A stretch of DNA of 64,000 nt from Pseudomonadaceae bacterium (GTDB lineage Bacteria; Pseudomonadota; Alphaproteobacteria; UBA2136; UBA6156): NCBI GenBank assembly GCA_024236095.1, contig JACKLD010000012.1:372001-436000 (forward strand). Direction: 5' to 3'. Both the position numbers and the translations under genes were made by a program. Positions 58,309 to 64,000 of the stretch are shown in pieces; position 1 is the first letter of the stretch; every line of letters starts with the position of its first letter. Under the pieces are notes generated by a model that was not told the origin of the DNA, did not search any database, and worked only from the letters and a program-made list of their open reading frames with translations.

Positions 58309-58313
58309 GGCGG

Positions 58314-59138
58314 TTATCCTTGTTTCTCGGGTTGATTGGTCACGGGGGTTTGTTCCACTTCAGGCGGCAGACGCAACACCACACGGTCGGGCAGGCGCAA
58401 ATCCACCTCGCCGCCGTTCAGCGTCAACACATGGCGGGCGCGCTCCAACTCGGCCAGCGTCACCAACGCCGCGCGCACGTTGTCTTCCGGCAGCATCACG
58501 GTCACGCCGCTGGTAAAACGCAAATCCCAACGCCGCTTGCCCACATGACTGGCATCCTTCAGCTGGGTTGCAAGGTTCGGCCATTCCGCCAACACGCCAA
58601 ACAGCTTGGCCGCCGCCTCCGCCGCACCTTCTCCGTCCAGCAAGGGCAACGCGCCAAAATGCTCTTCAGTGTCTTGCACCACCGGCATACCGTCCTTGTT
58701 GACCACCCAAACCTCACCCTCGTCATTCAGCACCCGCGCCAACGGCACATGCTCATACACCATCACCTGCAAACCGTCCGGAAGCTTCTTTTCCACCGCC
58801 GCCAAGCGTACCCACGGCAAGGCCTCCAAACGCTCGCGCGCCGCCTGCGTATTGAAGCCCACCAACGGCTCGCCCTTTTGCACGCCGATCGCCGCCAGCA
58901 ATTCGTCACGCGGCGTATAGGTCGCCCCTTCCACCACCACGCGGGTCACCTCCGCACCGGTGGCCTTGGCAACAAACTCCTGTACCGCATCCACCACCGG
59001 CGCCCTGTAAACCCAAAACACCCCCGCCGCCGCCAGCACCGCAATACCGGCAACCACCGGCACTACCTTTTTGCCAACCCACGCAAAGCGACCCCGCGTG
59101 CGGGGCAACGGTGTCGGCAAATGGGGCTGAGCAATCAT
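58314..59138 (-). CDS. ftsQ: Cell division protein FtsQ
   Basis: 274 residues. One membrane segment (KVVPVVAGIAVLAAAGVFWVYRA), then a POTRA domain (VTRVVVEGATYTPRDELLAAIGVQKGEPLVGFNTQAARERLEALPWV) and the FtsQ beta domain (VMVYEHVPLARVLNDEGEVWVVNKDGMPV). It links the divisome to FtsB/FtsL. Overlaps ddl by 4 bp. Confidence 0.94.
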   Translation of the reverse strand: MIAQPHLPTPLPRTRGRFAWVGKKVVPVVAGIAVLAAAGVFWVYRAPVVDAVQEFVAKATGAEVTRVVVEGATYTPRDELLAAIGVQKGEPLVGFNTQAARERLEALPWVRLAAVEKKLPDGLQVMVYEHVPLARVLNDEGEVWVVNKDGMPVVQDTEEHFGALPLLDGEGAAEAAAKLFGVLAEWPNLATQLKDASHVGKRRWDLRFTSGVTVMLPEDNVRAALVTLAELERARHVLTLNGGEVDLRLPDRVVLRLPPEVEQTPVTNQPEKQG

Positions 59139-60070
59139 CCGGCCTTCCTCGTCAATCCATCGTCTATCATCCAGCGCACCAGCGCCGCGTAATCCATGCC
59201 GGCATACCTTGCCGCGTCGGGCAGCAGGCTGGTCGGTGTCATCCCGGGCAGGGTGTTCACCTCCAAAGCCACCAAACGGTCTTGTGTTCCATCGTACCTG
59301 AAATCCACCCGACAGGCACCCCTTGCATCGACCGCCCGCGCGGCTTTCAGCGCCCCCTGTTGCACCCGCGCCGTTACAACCTCAGGTAGTTTTGCGGGGC
59401 ATTCATGAACACTCCCCCCCACCGCATATTTGCTCTCAATGTCATAAAACGCCCCACGGGGTATAATCTCCACCACCGCCAAAGCCTCATCTCCCAGCAC
59501 GCCCGCCGTCAATTCTTTCCCCGCCACAAACGCTTCCACCAACACGTCACCATGGGCCGCCGCAGCGTCCCGCGCCACCGGCCACCCCGCCATCCCGTCC
59601 AAAACCGATATCCCCACACTGCTCCCCGCCGTCGAGGGCTTCACCACCACCTTGCCATGCTTGGCCAACAACGCCGCCACCGCATCATCCGTCGCCCCAT
59701 CCCCCCAAACAGCCTCAGCCACCTCCACCCCCGCCGCCGCCATCGCCACCCGCGCCCGTACTTTATCCATCGCCAACGCACACCCCAACAAGCCACTGCC
59801 TTGATAAGGTATCCCCAAAACATCCAATACCCCCTGCACCACCCCATCCTCTCCGGGGCACCCATGCAGACCAACAAACACAAACAAGCCCTCCTTCACC
59901 TCCGCCGCCAACCGCACCACCCAATCGCCCTCCAACTCCCATACCTCATGGACCACCCCCAACTGCGCCAATGCCCCCGCCACACCTTTGGCACTGCTGC
60001 GGCTCACCTCCGCCTCGGCACTCCGCCCCCCAGCCAACACAATCACTTTTTGGATGTCTTCAAACGCCAT
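59135..60070 (-). CDS. ddl: D-alanine-D-alanine ligase
   Basis: 311 residues, ATP-grasp. VLAGGRSAEAEVSRSSAKGVAGAL at the N-terminus (first Ala site), FVGLHGCPGEDGVVQGVLDVLGIPYQGSGLLGCALAMDK, VVKPSTAGSSVGISVL (ATP) and GACRVDFRYDG ... LEVNTLPGMTPTSLLPDAA. It makes the D-Ala-D-Ala end of the stem peptide. ATGA overlap with ftsQ. Confidence 0.95.
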   Translation of the reverse strand: MAFEDIQKVIVLAGGRSAEAEVSRSSAKGVAGALAQLGVVHEVWELEGDWVVRLAAEVKEGLFVFVGLHGCPGEDGVVQGVLDVLGIPYQGSGLLGCALAMDKVRARVAMAAAGVEVAEAVWGDGATDDAVAALLAKHGKVVVKPSTAGSSVGISVLDGMAGWPVARDAAAAHGDVLVEAFVAGKELTAGVLGDEALAVVEIIPRGAFYDIESKYAVGGSVHECPAKLPEVVTARVQQGALKAARAVDARGACRVDFRYDGTQDRLVALEVNTLPGMTPTSLLPDAARYAGMDYAALVRWMIDDGLTRKAG

Positions 60071-60118
60071 CCCTCATGCAAACACACAAACATCAAAGAT
60101 GTCGACACTCCGTACACC

Positions 60119-60745
60119 TTATCGGGTCGATGTGTGTCTCCATTGAATCAGCCGCTCAAACACCGGATGATCTCCATCCAAAACATCATGGGCCAAGCCA
60201 AAATGCGGAACATCCACCCCATCAATCACCGTTATGTCATGGCTTGCCAGCATATCCATCAACTCATCATCATAGGGAGAGTCTATCCCCAACCCCATAT
60301 GCTCGGCCAAATCATGGTAGTAATCATTCGTGGCTATTCTGCATGATGGGCTCACAACTTCCCCTTCCCGGTCATAAGAGCAGTGCACACCATACTCCAA
60401 CTCCGGATGCACAAGCGCCAAACTACCAGCGCTTACCAGACAGCTCGCCGCACTGTAGGCACGACAAAAGCCCACCGTAACCACAACAATTCCTTTAGAT
60501 TGCAAATCACGCACAAGACAAACAGTCTTATCCATAACCAAAGACTTGCCACCGTCCGAAGTAACTCCCATAACCAAAAGTTTCTTCTGATAAATTTCAT
60601 CACGATTCGACGCTACAAAGCGCCGAAGTCGCCTGTAACCATCGGACAATATATCCCCATGCCAATAAAACAACGGGGCCTCACGCAAATCCCCCAAGTC
60701 TTCGCCCAAGAACGTCAGTGGTTTCATACCCGCTATATAGGCCAT
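60119..60745 (-). CDS. ClpP-like (S14/S49 fold) protein coupled to murB
   Basis: 208 residues. The segment KLLVMGVTSDGGKSLVMDKTVCLVRDLQSKGIVVVTVGFCRAYSAASCLVSAGSLALVHPELEYGVHCS has the ClpP/SppA layout: an oxyanion-type SDGG loop, Ser98 in AYSAAS, and His121 in YGVHCS. The conserved Asp is not obvious. ATG overlaps the murB stop (TGATG), so it is translationally coupled and sits between murB and ddl, where ClpP-like genes are not expected. Alternative later start at 60727. Activity unproven. Confidence 0.6.
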   Translation of the reverse strand: MAYIAGMKPLTFLGEDLGDLREAPLFYWHGDILSDGYRRLRRFVASNRDEIYQKKLLVMGVTSDGGKSLVMDKTVCLVRDLQSKGIVVVTVGFCRAYSAASCLVSAGSLALVHPELEYGVHCSYDREGEVVSPSCRIATNDYYHDLAEHMGLGIDSPYDDELMDMLASHDITVIDGVDVPHFGLAHDVLDGDHPVFERLIQWRHTSTR

Positions 60746-61899
60746 CAAGCAACAATATCAACCCCCGTAAACCTTACCTCCCGCTCCATCACCACCCCCA
60801 ACTTGGCCTTAATCTCCGCCTCCACCCGCTTCGAGAGCCCATCCAAATCCGCCGCCGTCGCACTCTTCCCTTCGGCCAGCCCCGCATTCACGAAGAAATT
60901 GCAATGCTGCTCACTCACCTGCGCCCCCCCTTCGCGCCAGCCCCTGCACCCCGCCGCATCCACCATCCGCCATGCACTCACCACGGCGCCCCCATCATCC
61001 AGCAAACGGATACCGGGATGCGCTGCATGGTCCGGGATTTTTTCGTTTTGAGCAGGCTGAGCACCGCAAGTGTACACGTCAGTACATGCGGAGCGGAAGC
61101 CAAGCAAAACGGAAAAATCACGCCATGCAGTAGCATCCAGCACCACGTTCTTAAACCAACTTCCACTACTCGGCATATGCAACGGCTGACTGGTCCGCCG
61201 TGCGGTGTTGATCTCCCGCATCCGCTCCCGGATCGCCTCCTTGTCGCCTTCCCGCAACTTCCACAAGCCCGCCTTGTACACCCAGCCCGCCGGCAACTCC
61301 GTCCCCCGATAGCGCGGCTTCAGCTCCGCAGGCACCATCTCGCGCTCCACCCCTTGCGCATCCAACACCCACACCTTTTGCAAATCATCAAACGTCTCAT
61401 GCCCGTATGCCCCCGCGTTCATCCGTAAAACACCCCCGATACTCCCCGGAATCCCCCCGAAAAACTCCAGCCCCGTCAACCCCGCATCCCGTGCCGCCCG
61501 CGCCGCCTTGCCGCTGTCCGCCCCCGCTTCGGCATAAACAAGCGAAGATAGAGAAGATGCGTCATTCCAGCGAAAGCTGGAATCCAGCTTTTCCTTAAAA
61601 CCCGCACCATCCTGCTCCGTCAACACCACATCACACCCCTTGCCCACATGCACCACCAGCCCACCAATGCCCCCATCAGCCACCACCATGTTGCTACCCC
61701 GCCCCACAATCGTTAGCGGAACCCCCACAGGCTTCGCCGCCATCAACGCCGTCATTTCCTCCCAACCGGAAACCTCGGCCAACACCTCGGCACACCCGCC
61801 CACCTTGATGGTCGTAAACCCTGCCAACGGTGCATCCACCGCATACGGCACCGCCAACGGCGGCAAGCCCTCCAACCAGTCCGGACACACCCAACTCAC
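60745..61899 (-). CDS. murB: UDP-N-acetylenolpyruvoylglucosamine reductase MurB with two repeat insertions
   Basis: 384 residues; typical MurB is about 300-340. Family features: FTTIKVGGCAEVLAEV, LTIVGRGSNMVVADGGIGGLVV (FAD), GLEFFGGIPGSIGGVLRMNAGAYGHE, PSSGSWFKN (catalytic Ser region), GAQVSEQHCNFFVN and the C-terminal EREVRFTG. Two segments have no counterpart: about 25 residues around KLDSSFRWNDASS (DNA 61541-61605) and about 40 residues, FSVLLGFRSACTDVYTCGAQ and flanks (DNA 61019-61133). Both are palindromic repeats read in frame. GTG start at 61899 overlaps the murG stop (GTGA). murC, normally here, is missing. Confidence 0.93.
   Translation of the reverse strand: MSWVCPDWLEGLPPLAVPYAVDAPLAGFTTIKVGGCAEVLAEVSGWEEMTALMAAKPVGVPLTIVGRGSNMVVADGGIGGLVVHVGKGCDVVLTEQDGAGFKEKLDSSFRWNDASSLSSLVYAEAGADSGKAARAARDAGLTGLEFFGGIPGSIGGVLRMNAGAYGHETFDDLQKVWVLDAQGVEREMVPAELKPRYRGTELPAGWVYKAGLWKLREGDKEAIRERMREINTARRTSQPLHMPSSGSWFKNVVLDATAWRDFSVLLGFRSACTDVYTCGAQPAQNEKIPDHAAHPGIRLLDDGGAVVSAWRMVDAAGCRGWREGGAQVSEQHCNFFVNAGLAEGKSATAADLDGLSKRVEAEIKAKLGVVMEREVRFTGVDIVA
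61019..61133. repeat. Palindromic element inside murB (3' part)
   Basis: Long inverted pair: 61023-61051 against 61103-61131 (CAAAACG-AAAAATC and CCATGCAG blocks), with a smaller GTGTAC/GTACAT centre near 61070-61086. Translated in murB as an extra loop. Confidence 0.8.
61541..61605. repeat. Palindromic element inside murB (5' part)
   Basis: GTCATTCCAGC GAAA GCTGGAATCCAGC, the widespread LDSSFRWND-type repeat, with short AT-rich flanks. Translated in frame as KLDSSFRWNDASS. Confidence 0.85.
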
Positions 61900-62978
61900 C
61901 CCGCCACCTCCACCACAACATCCGCCGCATCCCGCGCGGCATTTGGCCGCGCCAGTTTCTTCGCCGCCGCTTCCATCGCTTCCACCCGCGTGCGGTCGGC
62001 CATCAACGCCTTCACCTGCACCAGCAGGTTGGCGGGGGTGAAATACGGTTGCTCCATCACCACCGCCGCCCCGGCCCTCTCGGCCACCTGCGCGTTGAAC
62101 AGCTGATGGTTGTCGGCCAACCGGTGCGGACAATAAATCGCCGCCCGCCCCAATGTCGCCGCTTCCAACAGCGTGCCCACCCCGCTGCGACCGATCACCA
62201 CATGGGCGTCCACGTATTTGCGGGGCAAATCTTCAAAGAAGGCGCGCACCTCATACCCCGCCAACCCAAGCTGCGCGTAGGCGTTCTGTACCCGCGCCAC
62301 ATCTTCGGCCCGCGCCTGCTGCACCACCACCACCCGCGCACGTTGGCGTGCGGTCAACATCGCCACCGCTTCGGGCACCACGTCACTCATAATCCGCGCC
62401 CCTTGGCTGCCACCAAGCACCAGCAACCTGAACGTCCCGTCCTCCTCGCGCTTCCTTTTCCGCGCCGCCAACACCTCCTTGCGCAACGGTGTCCCCACCA
62501 CACGCACGCGGGCGTTGGTCTCCGGCACCGGCGTGCCCTCAAAGGTCAACAGCACCACCTTCACCCACCGCGCCAGCAGACGGTTGGCCCGCCCCAAAAT
62601 CGCGTCAGCATTATGAATGACCGTCGGCACCCCGCGCATCTTGCACGCCATCATGGTGGCCACCGTGGCATAGCCGCCGGTACCGAACGCCGCCACCGGC
62701 TTATATTTGCCCACCAGCCACAACGCCTTCAGCAGCCCTGCTGCCAACTTGATCCCCGCCGCCGCCAGCCGCACCACCCCACGGTTGGCAAACGCCGCCG
62801 CCGGCAAACGCTCCACCTTGAATCCCGCCGCCTCCACCACATGCCCGAACTTCCCCCCACCCATCACGAACACGCAGGCGTAGCCTTTTTTCTTCAACTC
62901 CTCCGCCGTCGCCAAGGCAGGGAACACATGCCCCCCGCTGGCTCCCGCCGCCACAAAGATGGTTTTCTTACGCGCCAT
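61896..62978 (-). CDS. murG: Undecaprenyldiphospho-muramoylpentapeptide beta-N-acetylglucosaminyltransferase MurG
   Basis: 360 residues. TIFVAAGASGGHVFPALATAEEL (G-loop 1), KYKPVAAFGTGGYATV (G-loop 2), LLVLGGSQGARIMSDVVPEA (G-loop 3) and VIGRSGVGTLLEAATLGRAAIYCPH (UDP-GlcNAc site). It makes lipid II at the inner face of the membrane. Start at 62978 (MARKKTIFVAAG), overlapping the ftsW stop by 1 base; a frame to 63137 overlaps ftsW. Confidence 0.96.
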   Translation of the reverse strand: MARKKTIFVAAGASGGHVFPALATAEELKKKGYACVFVMGGGKFGHVVEAAGFKVERLPAAAFANRGVVRLAAAGIKLAAGLLKALWLVGKYKPVAAFGTGGYATVATMMACKMRGVPTVIHNADAILGRANRLLARWVKVVLLTFEGTPVPETNARVRVVGTPLRKEVLAARKRKREEDGTFRLLVLGGSQGARIMSDVVPEAVAMLTARQRARVVVVQQARAEDVARVQNAYAQLGLAGYEVRAFFEDLPRKYVDAHVVIGRSGVGTLLEAATLGRAAIYCPHRLADNHQLFNAQVAERAGAAVVMEQPYFTPANLLVQVKALMADRTRVEAMEAAAKKLARPNAARDAADVVVEVAG

Positions 62979-64000
62979 TAAAAGCTCCGCCGTTTGCGCA
63001 GCAAGGCTAACACAAACCCCATGGTCATCGCCATCGCCAAGATGGATGAACCACCATACGACATGAACGGCAACGTCATCCCCGTCGTCGGCAGCACATG
63101 CAACGCCACCCCCACGTTCACCACCACATGCAGGCAAATCAGGGTCAAAAAGCCGCCGCCCGCCAACAGGCTGAAGACGTCATCCTGTTTCAGCAAGCGG
63201 CTGAATCCCCGCACCACCAGCGTGGCGAACACCAGCATCAGCAGAATCCCCACCACAATGCCGAATTCCTCCACAATCACCGCAAACACAAAGTCGGTAT
63301 GGGCATCCGGCAAAGTATGCTTCACCACGCCCTCACCGGCCCCCCGCCCCCACAAATGCCCGCTGGTAATCGCTTCATAGGCTTGGTCCACCTGATACGT
63401 GTCACTGCCCTCGGGGTTTACAAACCGCTCCAGCCGGTCGCGCACGTGGGGCAACATGGTGTAGGCGCCCACCACCACCAGCATTCCCGCCGCCACCAGC
63501 GGCGCCAGCCACAGCAACGGCAACCCCGCCATGAATACCTGCGCAAACCACACGCACCCCATCGCCAGCACCATGCCGAAATTGGGCTGCAACAGCACCG
63601 GCAACGCCACCGCCCCCATCAGCACGATGCTCGCCACATAGCCCCTGAACCGCCCGATCCGGTCATGGGCCGAAAGCAGCCACGCGGTCACGATAATCAA
63701 CCCGTTTTTCATGAACTCGGTGGGCTGCACACTCTGCCCGGCAATCTCAATCCAGCGCCGTGCCCCTTTCACTTCCACCCCCACCACAAAGGTCAGCAGC
63801 GTCCCCACATACGCCAACACAAAAATCAGCAACCCCACCCGCTTGATACCGGTAGGCCTCAGCACCGTCATCGCTGCCATCACCGCCGCCGCCATTCCCA
63901 AAAAGATCCAGTGCCGCAGCGCAAAATAATACGGCCCCACCGCATACTTCTTCGCCACCGCCACACTGGCGGTACTGCCCGCCACCGCCCCGGCAATCAA
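62978..64000 (-). CDS. ftsW: Peptidoglycan glycosyltransferase FtsW (N-terminus outside window)
   Basis: 340 residues visible, 5' end beyond the window. SEDS-family helices with GARRWIEIAGQSVQPTEFMKNGLI, QVDQAYEAITSGHLWGRGAGEGVVKHTLPDAHTDFVFAVIVEEFG and the C-terminal VLPTTGMTLPFMSYGGSSILAMAMTMG. FtsW polymerises glycan at the septum with FtsI. About 30-40 N-terminal residues are missing. Last visible gene of the dcw cluster. Confidence 0.95.
   Translation of the reverse strand: MIAGAVAGSTASVAVAKKYAVGPYYFALRHWIFLGMAAAVMAAMTVLRPTGIKRVGLLIFVLAYVGTLLTFVVGVEVKGARRWIEIAGQSVQPTEFMKNGLIIVTAWLLSAHDRIGRFRGYVASIVLMGAVALPVLLQPNFGMVLAMGCVWFAQVFMAGLPLLWLAPLVAAGMLVVVGAYTMLPHVRDRLERFVNPEGSDTYQVDQAYEAITSGHLWGRGAGEGVVKHTLPDAHTDFVFAVIVEEFGIVVGILLMLVFATLVVRGFSRLLKQDDVFSLLAGGGFLTLICLHVVVNVGVALHVLPTTGMTLPFMSYGGSSILAMAMTMGFVLALLRKRRSF

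Overview
This window is a stretch of chromosome from a GC-rich Gram-negative bacterium, most likely an alphaproteobacterium. The pointers are lpxC and a dcw cell-wall/division cluster, a class I PHB synthase, a BTLCP-type transglutaminase-like protein, a MidA/NDUFAF7 methyltransferase, a DUF2924-plus-recombinase pair and a gene-transfer-agent-like holin fragment. I cannot name the genus. Host genes are C/G-rich at codon third positions. The stretch from about 12.9 to 34.4 kb is visibly richer in A and T.

Layout. 1-10 kb: a dipeptide-type ABC permease pair split by an antisense HNH nuclease gene, a transglutaminase-like protein, an MsbA-like exporter, recX-recA, and a tight lgt-midA-pgeF set. 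10.0-10.2 kb: tRNA-Ile(GAU) and tRNA-Ala(CGC). 10.2-34.4 kb: an integrated element bounded by a 27-bp direct repeat that copies the 3' end of tRNA-Ala. Its left end has a large serine recombinase, a DUF2924 protein and a holin remnant. Its cargo is an anaerobic-respiration cassette: nnrS, nrdDG, narK1-narK2-narGHJI plus a chemoreceptor, molybdenum-cofactor genes (moeB-like, mobA, moaE, moaD, moeA, moaB), oxygen-independent hemN and a Crp/Fnr regulator. 34.4-36.2 kb: a possible second small element (Sel1-like and coiled-coil genes) ending in another att-like remnant. 36.4-42.4 kb: an odd tRNA(UAA) with a broken tandem copy, efp, several exported proteins and rpsD. 42.4-52.9 kb: an L,D-transpeptidase-like gene, a lipoprotein secretin with a periplasmic partner, glmU-like, glmS, a homoserine-dehydrogenase-like gene, phaC and a GCS2-like ligase. 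53-64 kb: lpxC, ftsZ, ftsA, ftsQ, ddl, a ClpP-like gene, murB, murG and ftsW on the minus strand, without murC.

How it fits together. The element would give its host nitrate uptake, nitrate respiration to nitrite, molybdopterin cofactor for NarG, and oxygen-independent dNTP and haem synthesis. An on-board FNR-type regulator with an E-x2-S-R recognition helix is matched by five FNR-like boxes. At four genes the box is centred 39.5-41.5 bp before the start codon and no Shine-Dalgarno sequence is visible, so the transcripts may be leaderless. No nitrite or NO reductase is present, and neither is moaA or moaC.

A second theme is repeats. Several families of short palindromic or TCGAACAT-type repeats lie between genes. 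Four copies lie in frame inside essential or conserved genes (midA, glmS, and murB twice), in the manner of Rickettsia palindromic elements.
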